A stretch of 64,000 nt of DNA from Solimonas sp. K1W22B-7 (GCF_003428335.1 NZ_CP031704.1:5158071-5222070), one strand, 5' to 3'. Positions 49,349 to 62,563 are shown, numbered from the stretch's first letter. Made by a program: numbers and translations. Notes: generated by a model not told the origin, from the sequence alone.

Positions 49349-50281
49349 TCAGCGCAGCTTCAGGCGCGCCTGCGGCGGCGGTGCTTCCGGGATTTCGGCG
49401 GGGCGGTCGGCCGCCTGGATGCGATAGCCCTTCTGCCTGAGCAGTGCGACCAGGCCGTCGGGCCCGTAGAGATGCGCGGCGCCGACGATGATCAACTGCG
49501 GCTTGTCGCCGTCGAGCGCGCCCTGCAGGCGCTGCAGCCAGGCGCGATTGCGCCCGGCCAGCAGGCGTTCGTAGATTGCCGGCGTGCGGGCCTTGAGCTG
49601 GGCACCCAGTTCCTCCAGCGCGGCACCATTGCCCTCGCGCCAGGTGCGCAGCAGGTCGGCCGGCTCGCTGCCGGCCTCGATCAGTTCGTCGACGGTGGCG
49701 GCGAGGATCTGTTCGGACTGCGCCGCCGAGGTGTCGGTGAACAAGGCCAGATGCGCCTGCGGCTCCTCCAGCCAGTGCACCGGCTTTTCGTCGGTCACGG
49801 CACGCTTGTAGAACTGCTGGTCGATGCCCAGCTCGGCGCGAAAGCCGGCGTGCTGGTAGCTGAACAGCTCCAGCGACAGGGCGCAGAACCAGGCGCGGAA
49901 GGGCTCGCACATCGCCATCGGCATGCCGACGCTGCCGGCGCGGCGTACCAGGCGCTCGTACAGCGCCGGGGCGACGCTGGCCTTCAGCGGCTTGTCGGCC
50001 TTGGCGGCGGCGAGCAGCTTCGACTGCAGGTCGGGGCTGGACAGCGCCGCGATGTCGCTCTCGAACACCAGTTCGGCTGAACGCAGGTAGGCCTGCTCCA
50101 GGCCGTCGGGCAGCTGCTCGGCGTCGGCCGGCAGCAGGTGCACCGAACCCAGCAGGTAGTGCTTTGCCTTGGGGCCGTCCACCTCCCACAGGAAGGGTGC
50201 GCGCGACGGCCCCTCGGCCAGCGCCGGAACGGCGCTCAGCGTGCACAGCAGGGGCAGCAGCCAGCTTCGGAAAGTCTTCAT
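49349..50281 (-). CDS. TraB/GumN family protein
   Basis: A 310-residue exported protein. A signal peptide (MKTFRSWLLPLLCTLSAVPALA) precedes a TraB/PrgY/GumN domain marked by LLGSVHLLP near the start, ERLLAGRNRAWLQRL in the middle and VGAAHLYGPDGLVALL near the end. These conserved His and Glu residues are thought to form a metal-dependent peptidase-like site related to Tiki proteins, but biochemical function is uncertain. It is followed by an isomerase gene on the same strand. Confidence 0.88.
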   Translation of the reverse strand: MKTFRSWLLPLLCTLSAVPALAEGPSRAPFLWEVDGPKAKHYLLGSVHLLPADAEQLPDGLEQAYLRSAELVFESDIAALSSPDLQSKLLAAAKADKPLKASVAPALYERLVRRAGSVGMPMAMCEPFRAWFCALSLELFSYQHAGFRAELGIDQQFYKRAVTDEKPVHWLEEPQAHLALFTDTSAAQSEQILAATVDELIEAGSEPADLLRTWREGNGAALEELGAQLKARTPAIYERLLAGRNRAWLQRLQGALDGDKPQLIIVGAAHLYGPDGLVALLRQKGYRIQAADRPAEIPEAPPPQARLKLR

Positions 50282-50286
50282 GTCGG

Positions 50287-50970
50287 TCAGCGCGGCCTCT
50301 GCGCGCTAGGGCGCACCTGCAGCCAGGCCGCGTGGTCTTCGCGATGGCCCAGGGGATCGCGGCCCTGCAGGAACAGGTCCATGTACTCCAGATCGTCGAA
50401 ACCCCAGAACAGTTCCGCCTTTCCCGCAGGATCCTGCGCCAGCATCGCCGGTACGCCGAAGATGCCGGCGGCCACCGCGGCCTCGGTGTTGTCGCGCAGG
50501 CGGTCCTTGACCGGGCCCGAGGCGGCCTCGCTGAGCCAGGTGTCGGCGTCCAGGCCGGTCTCGGCCAGCACCGCGCGCAGGGCCTCGGTATCGCTGACCG
50601 GGCGGCTCTCGGCCCAGGCGGCGCGGAACAGCGCGTCGATCAGCTTCAGTCTCTGCTCGCCGGGCTGGCCGCAGCAGGCCAGGCGCAGCGGCAGCAGCGG
50701 GTTGAAGGGGTGGGAATGCGGCGGCGCCAGCGGGATACCCAGCTGCCGCGCCTTGCGCAGTACGTTCCAGATCATCCACTGGTTCTTGGCCGGCACCTCG
50801 GCCGGCCCCTTCTGGCCGTGGGCGTTGAGCAGGCCGGCGAACAGCACCGGCACCGGTTCCAGCAGCAGGCCGTGGCGCTGCGCCAGCGCCGGCACGCGGT
50901 TCCAGGCAAGCCAGGCGTTGTGCGAGATGAAGTCGAAGAAGAAATAGAGCCGGCGCGGGTCGTCAAACAT
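50287..50970 (-). CDS. 2-hydroxychromene-2-carboxylate isomerase/kappa-GST family protein
   Basis: A 227-residue DsbA-like thioredoxin-fold protein with the [15 protein letters not shown]-terminus of the HCCA isomerase and kappa-class GST group; the Ser in FIS corresponds to the glutathione-activating position. GVPAMLAQ is the cis-Pro loop and [11 protein letters not shown] is typical of the C-terminus. HCCA isomerase acts in naphthalene degradation, but no catabolic neighbours are present, so the substrate is open. The ATG at 50970 overlaps the ttcA end by eight bases. Confidence 0.85.
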   Translation of the reverse strand: MFDDPRRLYFFFDFISHNAWLAWNRVPALAQRHGLLLEPVPVLFAGLLNAHGQKGPAEVPAKNQWMIWNVLRKARQLGIPLAPPHSHPFNPLLPLRLACCGQPGEQRLKLIDALFRAAWAESRPVSDTEALRAVLAETGLDADTWLSEAASGPVKDRLRDNTEAAVAAGIFGVPAMLAQDPAGKAELFWGFDDLEYMDLFLQGRDPLGHREDHAAWLQVRPSAQRPR

Positions 50971-51853
50971 TGACGGTCCCGTCGGCGGTGCCATCGGCTT
51001 CGGCACCCGGCATCAGCCAGTCGGTGCCGGCACGGGTGTCGCCGCCCAGGCTGGCGAAGTCGAACAGCTTGGGGTCGGCCAGCTGCGAGGGCGCGACATT
51101 GGTCAGCGAGGCGAACACCTGCTCGATGCGCGCCGGATGCTCCTTCTCCCAGGCTTCCATCATGCGGCGCACCTGCTTGCGCTGCAGCTGCTCCTGCGAA
51201 CCGCAGAGGTTGCAGGGGATGATGGGGAAGGCCTTGAGCCGGGCGTAGGCAGCGATGTCGCGCTCGCGGCAATAGGCCAGCGGGCGGATCACGACGTTGC
51301 GGCCGTCGTCGGACTGCAGCTTGGGCGGCATCGCCGAGAGCTTGCCGCCGTGGAACAGGTTGAGGAAGAAGGTGGCGACGATGTCGTCCTTGTGGTGCCC
51401 CAGCGCGATCTTGGTGAACCCGTGCTCGGCGGCGTAGCTGTACAGCGAGCCGCGGCGCAGCCGCGAGCACAGCGAGCACATGGTCTTGCCTTCCGGAATC
51501 ACGCGCTTGACCACCGAGTAGGTGTCCTGCTCGATGATGTGCCAGGGCACGCCCAGGGCCTTCAGGTACTCCGGCAGGACGTGCTCGGGGAAGTCGGGCT
51601 GCTTCTGGTCCAGGTTCACGGCCAGCAGCTCGAACTTCACCGGCGCCTTCTGCTGCAGCTGCAGCAGCATGTCCAGCATGGTGTAGCTGTCCTTGCCGCC
51701 GGACAGGCAGACCATGACGCGATCGCCATCGACGATCATGTTGTAGTCCATGATCGCCTGGCCTACCTGGCGGCGCAGGCGCTTGTTGAGCTTGTTCTGC
51801 TCCAGCTGGAGCGTGCGGGCATCCTGCTGGACGTCACGGGCTACGGCAGACAT
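50963..51853 (-). CDS. ttcA: tRNA 2-thiocytidine biosynthesis protein TtcA
   Basis: A 296-residue ATP-dependent tRNA sulfurtransferase that thiolates C32. The PP-loop is [12 protein letters not shown]. The paired cysteine motifs CSLCSR and CNLCGSQ bind an Fe-S cluster. Length is normal. ATG at 51853 is preceded by a usable site. It overlaps the downstream isomerase gene, so the two are cotranscribed. Confidence 0.96.
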   Translation of the reverse strand: MSAVARDVQQDARTLQLEQNKLNKRLRRQVGQAIMDYNMIVDGDRVMVCLSGGKDSYTMLDMLLQLQQKAPVKFELLAVNLDQKQPDFPEHVLPEYLKALGVPWHIIEQDTYSVVKRVIPEGKTMCSLCSRLRRGSLYSYAAEHGFTKIALGHHKDDIVATFFLNLFHGGKLSAMPPKLQSDDGRNVVIRPLAYCRERDIAAYARLKAFPIIPCNLCGSQEQLQRKQVRRMMEAWEKEHPARIEQVFASLTNVAPSQLADPKLFDFASLGGDTRAGTDWLMPGAEADGTADGTVNV

Positions 51854-51931
51854 CGGTACAGCCTTGTTTCTGGGGGCGACCGCACTATTGTGGCACGTCG
51901 GCTCCCCCGGCGGCCTTGGCCAAGGAGCCTG

Positions 51932-52198
51932 TCAGCGCGCCGGAAGGCGCCGGAGCAACTCGGCCTGGTCCAGGCCCTCGATCTCCAGCAGCTTGCCGGC
52001 CTGGGTTTCACCGCGCAGGACGCGGATGCGCGACCTGGGCACGCCGAGGGCCTCGGACAGCAGGGCGATGACGGCCTGGTTGGCCTTGCCCTTCTCGGGG
52101 ACGGCGGTGACGCTGACCTTGAGGGTTTCACCCATCCAGCCCGTCACGGCATCCCGCGAGGCCTTGGGGCTGACCTTGAGCTGCAGGCGGGCGGTCAT
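51932..52198 (-). CDS. DUF167 (YggU) family protein
   Basis: An 88-residue protein of the YggU/DUF167 family: LKVSPKASRDAV at the start and VPEKGKANQAVIALLSEALG in the middle are diagnostic. The fold is known from structural genomics but its function is not. Divergent from slyD across a 63-bp gap. Confidence 0.9.
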   Translation of the reverse strand: MTARLQLKVSPKASRDAVTGWMGETLKVSVTAVPEKGKANQAVIALLSEALGVPRSRIRVLRGETQAGKLLEIEGLDQAELLRRLPAR

Positions 52199-52222
52199 TC
52201 AGCGGCTGATCCGGGTCGCTTC

Positions 52223-52231
52223 TGCTAGCAT
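52223..52231 (+). promoter_or_regulatory. extended -10 element for slyD
   Basis: TGCTAGCAT, 31 bp upstream of the slyD ATG, has the TG of an extended -10 and is followed by GTCGGCCCTTTTT. The rubA leader at 63511 has a near-identical arrangement (TGCTAACAT, then CGCCGCCCTTTTT). Confidence 0.45.
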
Positions 52232-52261
52232 GTCGGCCCTTTTTCGCTCCAGGGCAGAGCC

Positions 52262-52744
52262 ATGCAAGCCGCAGAAAATTCCGTCGTTTCCATGCATTAC
52301 ACGCTGACCAACGCCAAGGGCGAAGTGATCGACAGCTCCCAGGGCAGCGATCCGCTGACCTACCTGCACGGCGCCGGCAACATCATCCCGGGCCTGGAAA
52401 AGGCCCTGCTCGGCAAGCAGGCCGGCGACAAGCTGCAGGTCACGGTGTCGGCGGCCGAAGGCTACGGCGAGCGTGACGACAGCCTGATCCAGCAGGTGCC
52501 CAAGCGCGCCTTCCAGGGCGTGCCGAACATCGAGCCGGGCATGACCTTCCACGCCCAGAGCAGCCAGGGCCCGATGCGGGTCATGGTGACCGCGGTGCAG
52601 GGCGACATGGTCACGGTCGACGGCAACCACCCGCTGGCCGGCGAAACGCTGAACTTCGACGTGGAAATCACCGAAGTGCGCGCGGCCACGCTGGAAGAGA
52701 TCGCGCACGGCCACGCCCACGGCGCCGGCGGCCACCACCACTAA
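52262..52744 (+). CDS. slyD: FKBP-type peptidyl-prolyl isomerase, SlyD-like
   Basis: A 160-residue cytosolic prolyl isomerase and chaperone. The FKBP domain is split by an insert-in-flap domain (about 70-125), as in SlyD. The N-terminus reads VVSMHYTLTNAKGEVIDSS. The C-terminal tail HGHAHGAGGHHH is a metal-binding His tail like that of E. coli SlyD, though shorter. It probably also handles nickel. Start ATG at 52262 follows CAGGGCAGAGCC. Confidence 0.93.
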   Translation: MQAAENSVVSMHYTLTNAKGEVIDSSQGSDPLTYLHGAGNIIPGLEKALLGKQAGDKLQVTVSAAEGYGERDDSLIQQVPKRAFQGVPNIEPGMTFHAQSSQGPMRVMVTAVQGDMVTVDGNHPLAGETLNFDVEITEVRAATLEEIAHGHAHGAGGHHH

Positions 52745-52765
52745 GCGGACAACGGGGGATTCCCG

Positions 52766-53683
52766 CTACCGCGCCAGGTCCGGCGCGTAGCGGGCGTCCC
52801 AGCCGTCGCGCTGGCCGACGATGCGGCGGTCCTGCCACAGCACGAAGGCCTTGGTCCGCAGGGCCTTGCCGACGTCGCTGACCGCCAGCTCCAGGCTGCT
52901 GGCCATGCGCAGGTTGCCGCTGCTCCATTCGCTGCGCCCGGTCTTGCTGCGGCGCAGCTGCGGGTACTGGCCGCGGAAGCTGTCGAGGTAGGGTTGCGCG
53001 GCCTTCGGCCGGAATTCCACCTCGAACAGGCGATCGTTGAAGAACTGCAGGGTCAGCCCGCCGATCTGGCCCAGGTGCTTGTATTCCTCGACCGTCACGC
53101 GGTCCAGGTCATAGGGCGGGAATTCCTCCGGCACCCTGCGATGGTTGGTACTCAGCGAGGGCTGGTACCCGGCCTTCTCCAGCGCGGCGTAGACGCTGTC
53201 GACATTGGCATAGCTGCGGAATGCCATCAGCTCGATGGCCGAACTCTCGACCTTGGTATAGGCCTGGTAATCCGAAACCTGGTGGACCTCGATCTCCTCG
53301 ATGACCTCGGCCGGCTTCGCCGGCACGGCGCTGGCGGTGGCCGGAGCGGCCGCCGGGGCGGGGGCCACGGGAGCGGGGGCGGGTTCGGGGGCAGGAACAG
53401 GAGCAGGCGGCGGGACCACCGGGGCCGGGGCCGACGGCGCCACCACCACCTCTTCGACCGGCGCCGGGGCGGGTGCAAGCTCGGCCGGCGCACTGGCTTC
53501 CACCGGCGGGGCTGCGGCCACTTCCGGCGGCGCGCTGCCGCTGCTGCCGGCCAACTGGCGCACCCATAGCGCCACCATGATCAGCACGGCGCCACCGGCC
53601 AGCCAGCGCAGCGGCCGCCACTTGCGCCACCAGTCGGGCGGAGAGAAGGGATCCTTTTGCGGCTTGCGTGCGGTCTTTTCCAT
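52766..53683 (-). CDS. inner-membrane-anchored protein with Pro/Ala linker, unknown function
   Basis: A 305-residue protein. A short basic N-terminus and one membrane helix (about 27-45, LAGGAVLIMVALWV) are followed by a Pro/Ala/Val-rich linker of about 85 residues (PAPAPVEEVVVAPSAPAPV) and a periplasmic globular domain of about 170 residues. This layout is typical of envelope proteins that cross the periplasm. No family is recognised in the C-terminal domain. It is convergent with slyD. Confidence 0.75.
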   Translation of the reverse strand: MEKTARKPQKDPFSPPDWWRKWRPLRWLAGGAVLIMVALWVRQLAGSSGSAPPEVAAAPPVEASAPAELAPAPAPVEEVVVAPSAPAPVVPPPAPVPAPEPAPAPVAPAPAAAPATASAVPAKPAEVIEEIEVHQVSDYQAYTKVESSAIELMAFRSYANVDSVYAALEKAGYQPSLSTNHRRVPEEFPPYDLDRVTVEEYKHLGQIGGLTLQFFNDRLFEVEFRPKAAQPYLDSFRGQYPQLRRSKTGRSEWSSGNLRMASSLELAVSDVGKALRTKAFVLWQDRRIVGQRDGWDARYAPDLAR

Positions 53684-53779
53684 GACCCCGCGATTAGAGC
53701 CTGTCGGCCTGCGCCCGGCAACTGGTCGGGCACACGACGCGCGATTCTCCGACAGCGCCCGCCCACCGCCCAGGTCGGG

Positions 53780-54235
53780 CTATACCCTTGGCCGTGGCCC
53801 GATGCGCAGATTGATCAGGCCCAAATGGATCTCGCGCATGAAGCACAGCAGGCCGGTGATGAAGGCCAGCATCGCGGCGATGAACAGGAAGGCCACCACG
53901 GCGAAGGCATTGAGGTCGAACACCGCCGAGACGAACAGGGTCACCACCACCAGCGCCACAAGCAGGGCGCAGCCGACGCAGCAGCCGATGGCGACCTGCA
54001 GGTAGCGCGCGCGGCGCGCCAGCACCCGCAGCTCGGCCTGGTAGGCGATATCGGGCGCGACCGGGTCGGCAGCAGCGGGAAAGCGCTCTTCCAGCTTGCG
54101 CGCCTTGTCGATCACCCGCGCCAGGCGGTTGGTCAGCACGCCGAGCATGGAGCCGATGCCGGCCAGCAGGAACACCGGCGCCACCGCCAGCTGGATCGTG
54201 TGGGCGATCGACAGGACCTGACCTTCCTCGACCAT
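53780..54235 (-). CDS. DUF2721 family membrane protein
   Basis: A 151-residue integral membrane protein with three predicted helices (about 12-32, 80-105 and 112-138) and the family's VLTNRLARVIDKARKLE segment after the first helix. Function unknown. ATG at 54235 has AGGGG upstream; it lies 10 bp downstream of the metH stop on the same strand and may be cotranscribed. Confidence 0.86.
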   Translation of the reverse strand: MVEEGQVLSIAHTIQLAVAPVFLLAGIGSMLGVLTNRLARVIDKARKLEERFPAAADPVAPDIAYQAELRVLARRARYLQVAIGCCVGCALLVALVVVTLFVSAVFDLNAFAVVAFLFIAAMLAFITGLLCFMREIHLGLINLRIGPRPRV

Positions 54236-54245
54236 GGCGTCCCCT

Positions 54246-58022
<3,777 letters not shown>

Positions 58023-58263
58023 GGCGGGCGGCACGGCTAAAAGAGGGCAATTGTATCCGTTAATGCGGATGGGCGGATGCTGACGCTCTTTTCACGAATC
58101 CGGACCTGATGCATAGTTCAGGTAGGCCACGGGCCTGCCGCCCGGCCGTTTCGGCTGCGGTGCGGCAAGTTGGCATGGCACAAGACTTTTCTGAATTCGA
58201 TTGCAACATGGGCGTTTCTGCCAGAACATGGAAAATGGTTCCCGCGACCGGGGACGTGACGGC

Positions 58264-60543
58264 ATGAGCGCCCAGGTCCACTCACTCTACCCCGGCCAGC
58301 AGGGGCTCAACAGCCTCGCCCCGGAGGCAGCCGGCGAGTTGCTGCGCGAACTGCGCGGCTTGGTGATGCGCGGCCTGGGCGAGCGCCTGGGGCGCATGTT
58401 CAACGGCGCCGACGACCTGCTGTTCGACATGAGCGAGCGCGCGGCCAACAACGACCAGCAGCGCGTCTACTTCGACACCATGCGCGCGATCCGCCTCGGC
58501 CGGGCGCGCATCGCCGAGCAGTACGAAACCCGCATCCGTGAATCCTTCGAGACCCTCGGGGTGCAGGTCAACGGCGAACAGGCGGACCCCGGCGAAGTCG
58601 ATTTCGAGAACCTGGCCCTGCTGGAAAGCGATGACCTGGAAGAGTCGATCGCCCTGTCCAACATGTCCGGCCGCGCCGAGACCGCCTACCAGAACGCGCT
58701 GTTCGAGCTGGAGAAGCGCCTGGAGTGGCTGGGCAAGCACAGCCCGCTGCAGCTGCCGCTGACGGCGATAGGGCCGGCCGGCTTCTGCGAGGCCTTCCGC
58801 GCCTCGCTCAAGGTGCTGGAGATCGAGTTCAGCATCAAGCTGGTGCTGTACAAGCTCTATGAGCGCCTGGTGATCGGCGATCTCGGATCCCTCTATGGCG
58901 AGATCCTGGCCCTGTTCGACCGCTTCGGCATCCACCCGGAAAAGAAGACCGGGCCGCGCAAGGCGAATGCCGCCATGGGTGGCGTGGGTGGCGCGGCGGC
59001 CGGCGCGGGCGGTCTCGCCGGCGGCCCGCCGCCGGCCAGCCTGCCGGGCCCGCTGCCCTCGCTGGACGAACAGACCCTGGGCCTGCTGCAGCAGTTCGGC
59101 GCGCAGTTCCCCGGCATGGGTGCCGGCGGCATGGGCGGACTGCCGGGCGCCGCGATGGGCGCCATGGGCGGCGGCATCCCCGGCTTCGGTGGAATGCAGG
59201 GCGGCCAGGCCTATCCCGGCGCGGTGCTGGGCAATGCCTACGCCGACGCCATGCTCGCCTCGGAGCTGATGTCCGCTGCGCGCGGCCAGAGCGTGCAGGG
59301 CCTGGACCCTGGCCACGCCTGGGCGATGACGCAGCGCGCCGGCCTGGTCGGGCGCATGTTCAACGAGATCGTTGCCGACCCGAACCTGCCGCGCGGGGTC
59401 ACCGGCGCCATGGAAGACCTGCGCTTCCCGGTGATCAAGACCGCACTGTCCGACGTCAGCTTCTTCTCCGATCCGCAGCACCCGGTGCGCTCGCTGATCA
59501 ACGACCTCGCCTCGATGGCGGCGTCGACGCGTGCCGGCGGCGCGCCCGCGGTGCAGCGCTTCGAGGAACTGGCGCGCAAGGTCAAGCAGCAGTTCGACCT
59601 CAATGCCGAGACCGTGCGGCCCAAGGCCCGCGAGGCGGCGCCGCTGGAGGAAAGCGACATCGAACGCTTCCTCGACCAGCAGATCGCCCATGGCCGCGAG
59701 CGCCGCCAGGCGATCGTCGAGAAGGTGCGCAAGGTCGTCTCGCAGGAACTGGAGCTGAACACGCTGACGCAGCCGGTGCCCGAGACCCTGGAGCCGCTGC
59801 TGCGCTCCGGCTGGGGTCCGATGATGGCGATGCGCCTGCTGCGCCACGGCCACGACAGCGAGGTCTGGCGCGCCGGCATGGAATTGCTGCACCGCGTGCT
59901 GTTCGCGCTGAACCCGAAATCCCCGAACGCCCGCACCGCCGCCGAGCGCGAGGCCCTGCGCCGCGACATCGGCGTGGCGCTGGCCGAGGTCGGCATGCCG
60001 GAAGACCGCATCGACCCGCTGCTGACCGGCCTGGAACAGGCCCTGGACGACGTCCATCACGACGCCGAGGAAGCGGTGAAGCGCCAGTCGCGGGAAGAGG
60101 CTGAAGCAGCCGAGGCGGCGGTGAAGAAAGCCAAGGCCAAGGCCAAGGGCAAGGTCAAGGAAGCCGCGACCATCGCCGTGCCGCCGCCGCCGGAACCGGC
60201 ACCGGAGCCGGCACCGGCACCGGCCGCGGCAATCCCGTCGCCCGAGCAGATGCTCGAGCAGTTGCTGCAGGTCGGCAGCTGGTTCCGCGTTTACGACCGT
60301 TCCAACCACGACACCCGCTGGCTCAAGGTCACTTCCTGGTACCCGCAGACCCAGCGCGTGTCGTTTGCCGAGTTCGACGGCAAGAACGTGCTGACGCTGC
60401 ACACCAAGGACCTCTTCGAGGACCTGATCAGCGGCCGCTCCGAACCCATCGACAGCGCGCCGGCGACCCTGAACCTGCTCAAGGTGCTGCGCGAGCAGAA
60501 CCAGCCGCCGGCAGCTGCACCCGCCGCCGAACCGGCGGGCTGA
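58264..60543 (+). CDS. DUF1631 family protein
   Basis: A 759-residue soluble protein of the DUF1631 family, sometimes mislabelled thymidine phosphorylase. It contains a helical N-terminal region (LLRELRGLVMRGL), a Gly/Met/Ala-rich low-complexity insert at about residues 240-330 and a charged Lys/Ala segment at about 615-650. A C-terminal PilZ-like beta module of about 70 residues (VGSWFRVYDRSNHDTRWLKV) ends the conserved part. PilZ-like parts in the family suggest a c-di-GMP link, but binding residues RxxxR are not evident. The ATG at 58264 is preferred; the frame is open upstream with ATG at 58228. Confidence 0.85.
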   Translation: MSAQVHSLYPGQQGLNSLAPEAAGELLRELRGLVMRGLGERLGRMFNGADDLLFDMSERAANNDQQRVYFDTMRAIRLGRARIAEQYETRIRESFETLGVQVNGEQADPGEVDFENLALLESDDLEESIALSNMSGRAETAYQNALFELEKRLEWLGKHSPLQLPLTAIGPAGFCEAFRASLKVLEIEFSIKLVLYKLYERLVIGDLGSLYGEILALFDRFGIHPEKKTGPRKANAAMGGVGGAAAGAGGLAGGPPPASLPGPLPSLDEQTLGLLQQFGAQFPGMGAGGMGGLPGAAMGAMGGGIPGFGGMQGGQAYPGAVLGNAYADAMLASELMSAARGQSVQGLDPGHAWAMTQRAGLVGRMFNEIVADPNLPRGVTGAMEDLRFPVIKTALSDVSFFSDPQHPVRSLINDLASMAASTRAGGAPAVQRFEELARKVKQQFDLNAETVRPKAREAAPLEESDIERFLDQQIAHGRERRQAIVEKVRKVVSQELELNTLTQPVPETLEPLLRSGWGPMMAMRLLRHGHDSEVWRAGMELLHRVLFALNPKSPNARTAAEREALRRDIGVALAEVGMPEDRIDPLLTGLEQALDDVHHDAEEAVKRQSREEAEAAEAAVKKAKAKAKGKVKEAATIAVPPPPEPAPEPAPAPAAAIPSPEQMLEQLLQVGSWFRVYDRSNHDTRWLKVTSWYPQTQRVSFAEFDGKNVLTLHTKDLFEDLISGRSEPIDSAPATLNLLKVLREQNQPPAAAPAAEPAG

Positions 60544-60669
60544 GCGCAGCCCGCGCCGCTCGTCCGGGCGGCGCTACCGTTCATTTCACATGAATTGACC
60601 GTCTGGTCCGTTCGTCCGTCGCCGACGTCCCGCCGTCGGCGATCGCCACTCTGCCGGGATCCCCGGGGG

Positions 60670-60780
60670 TAGTCTGTACCTACGGCTGACGAAGACCTTC
60701 CGCAAGCGCCCCCCGGCCCCGGAAACTTCAACGGCCAAACTCTCCCCCAACCCGGATCCCCAACCACCGGGTTCTTGAAC
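60670..60780 (+). other. C-rich structured region downstream of the DUF1631 gene
   Basis: Between the DUF1631 stop and the terminator at 60781 are hairpins with C-rich loops: TTCCG/CGGAA enclosing GCGCCCCCCGGCCC, and ACCCGG/CCGGGT enclosing ATCCCCAACCA. A CTCTCCCCCAA stretch lies between them. The arrangement resembles the candidate small RNA at 37529-37645. No convincing promoter is visible, so it could be a 3' untranslated region instead. Confidence 0.35.
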
Positions 60781-60809
60781 GGCCTGGTGCAAACCAGGCC
60801 GCTTTTTTT
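60781..60809 (+). terminator. intrinsic terminator
   Basis: GGCCTGG and CCAGGCC pair around TGCAAA and are followed by GCTTTTTTT on the plus strand. It lies 237 bp downstream of the DUF1631 stop, unusually far for that gene's own terminator. Confidence 0.88.
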
Positions 60810-60833
60810 GCGCGCTCGCCGGGATTTTGTTAT

Positions 60834-60862
60834 TTAAACTTTCATTTTGAATGAAAGTTTAA
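60834..60862 (-). terminator. AT-rich perfect palindrome, probable terminator of the SDR operon
   Basis: TTAAACTTTCATT and AATGAAAGTTTAA are perfect 13-base arms around TTG, 31 bp after the minus-strand SDR stop. The minus strand continues ATAACAAAATCC. Its low GC content contrasts with the surroundings; an operator role is possible but the convergent position favours termination. Confidence 0.55.
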
Positions 60863-60892
60863 TATTTAATAACGTCTCCCGACCCCATCGAG

Positions 60893-61669
60893 TCAGAAGC
60901 CGGACAACCAGGCCACCACGCGACGCGTCAGCGCGCGGGGGCTCAGGCGGGTCGCCAGGTCCATCGCCCAGGCCTGCAGGCCGACGGTCCAGTGGGTACG
61001 GCCCGGCCGGTTCGCCGCGCGCCACACCGTGTCGGCGACATTCTGCGGCGTCAGGCGCACGCCCATCGAGTCCAGGCTGCGCGCGCTGCCGGCGCCGACC
61101 GCGTCGATCATCGCGGTGCGCACGTACAGCGGCCAGATGTCCATCACGGCGACGCCCAGCGGCTGCCACTCCACCTGCAGCGCCTCGGTCAGGCCGCGCA
61201 CCGCGAACTTGGTGGCGGAGTACACCGCCAGCGAGGGCGCGCCGTAGATCGCCGAGGCCGAGGCCATGTTGATCAGCCGCGCGCCGGGGGTCTGCTTCAG
61301 GTATGGCAGCGCGGCATGGCAGCCATTGATCACGCCCTTGAAGTTCACGTCGACCTGCCAGTGCTGCTTCGCCAGCGGGATATCGCCGAAAGCCCCGCTG
61401 ACCAGCACGCCGGCATTGTTCAGCAGCACGTCGAGGCGGCCGCCGCTGGCGGCAAAGAAAGCCGCCAGCGTGGCGTCCCAGGCGGCCGGATCGGTGACGT
61501 CGAGCTTCGCCGACCAGCCCTGGGCGCCGAATTGCCGCGCCAGTGCGCTCGCGCCAGCCTCGTCGATGTCGCAGACGCCGACGAACCAGCCCTCGCGCGC
61601 AAAGCGCTCGGCGCAGGCGCGGCCGATGCCGGCGGCGGCGCCGGTGATCAGGATGGCCGAACGGGTCAT
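60893..61669 (-). CDS. short-chain dehydrogenase/reductase
   Basis: A 258-residue classical SDR. TGAAAGIGRACAERFA binds the dinucleotide, NNAG is present, and the active site has Ser in SASAIYG and YSATK (Tyr and Lys). It is the last gene of an operon of SDR, esterase and SDR; its ATG overlaps the esterase stop (ATGA). Substrate unknown. The context with a lipase-like esterase and rubredoxin nearby suggests lipid or hydrophobic alcohol metabolism, which is inference. Confidence 0.9.
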   Translation of the reverse strand: MTRSAILITGAAAGIGRACAERFAREGWFVGVCDIDEAGASALARQFGAQGWSAKLDVTDPAAWDATLAAFFAASGGRLDVLLNNAGVLVSGAFGDIPLAKQHWQVDVNFKGVINGCHAALPYLKQTPGARLINMASASAIYGAPSLAVYSATKFAVRGLTEALQVEWQPLGVAVMDIWPLYVRTAMIDAVGAGSARSLDSMGVRLTPQNVADTVWRAANRPGRTHWTVGLQAWAMDLATRLSPRALTRRVVAWLSGF

Positions 61670-62562
61670 GCCCAACGCTCCCTGAGCCAGGCGGCGATGC
61701 CTTCCAGCGATTCGGCGGCGGCGCGCAGCAGCCCGGCGTGCACCTGGAAGACGTGCCAGTAGCCGTCCCAGCGGCGGAAACTGACCTCGACACCGACGGC
61801 CTCGGCCGCTTCGCAGAGGCCTTCGGCGTCGGACAACAGGATCTCGTTGCTGCCGACCTCGATGCGCAGCGGCGGCAGGCCGGTGAGATCGGCCGCCAGC
61901 AGGTGCACGCGCGGATCGTCTGCCTCGACGCCGCCGCGGAAGTCGGCGCCGGTCAGGCGCGCCCACTTCGGCGTCAGCATCGGGTCACGCGCACCGATGC
62001 GCTCGACGCTTTCGCCGTCCAGGCCGGCATCGGCCCAGGGCGACAGCAGCACGGCTGCGGCCGGCTGCGGCAAGCCGATCTCGCGCAAGGCCAGCAGCAG
62101 CGATAGCGCCAGGTGACCGCCGGCGGAGTCGCCGGCCACGGCGATGCACTCTGCGGCCACGCCGTGATCCAGCAGGGCGCGATAGGCGGCCAGCGCGTCC
62201 TGCAGCTGCGCCGGATAGGCATGCTCCGGCGCCAGGCGGTATTCCGGCACGTAGACCGTGGCCCCGGTGAGCCGCGCCAGGCGGCCGGTGATCGCCCGGT
62301 GCGTGCGCGGCGAGCCCATGAAGTAGCCGCCGCCATGCAGGTAGAGGATGACGCTGCGGTTGAGCTGCGCATGGGCGCGTACGCGCTCGGCGGGACGGCC
62401 GCCCAGGGTCGTCGCTTCGTAGCGGCAGTCGCGCGGCGCCAGCATCGCCCGTGAGGTCAGTTCCAGCCAGCGGCGGCGCAGCCCCAGGGGCAGGCGCGGG
62501 TTGAACGCCGGCTTGATCGTGCCGCGCAGGACGGGCGGAATGAGTTTTTGCATCACCGGCAT
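61666..62562 (-). CDS. alpha/beta hydrolase of the hormone-sensitive lipase family
   Basis: A 298-residue esterase or lipase. The oxyanion motif HGGGYFMGS and the nucleophile elbow GDSAGGHLA are typical of the HSL family. The acid residue lies in VGSNEILLSD, where a Glu appears to take the Asp position, and the His is in YWHVF. It begins with an ATG one base after the upstream SDR stop and overlaps the downstream SDR start, so the three genes form one tight operon. Short-chain ester hydrolysis is expected. Confidence 0.9.
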   Translation of the reverse strand: MPVMQKLIPPVLRGTIKPAFNPRLPLGLRRRWLELTSRAMLAPRDCRYEATTLGGRPAERVRAHAQLNRSVILYLHGGGYFMGSPRTHRAITGRLARLTGATVYVPEYRLAPEHAYPAQLQDALAAYRALLDHGVAAECIAVAGDSAGGHLALSLLLALREIGLPQPAAAVLLSPWADAGLDGESVERIGARDPMLTPKWARLTGADFRGGVEADDPRVHLLAADLTGLPPLRIEVGSNEILLSDAEGLCEAAEAVGVEVSFRRWDGYWHVFQVHAGLLRAAAESLEGIAAWLRERWA

Positions 62563-62563
62563 A

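Noticed and set aside
58023-58263. Possible cobalamin or S-adenosylhomocysteine riboswitch upstream of metH
   Set aside because: The leader has no recognisable B12 box or the conserved SAH-riboswitch hairpins, and only a plausible -10 element is visible.
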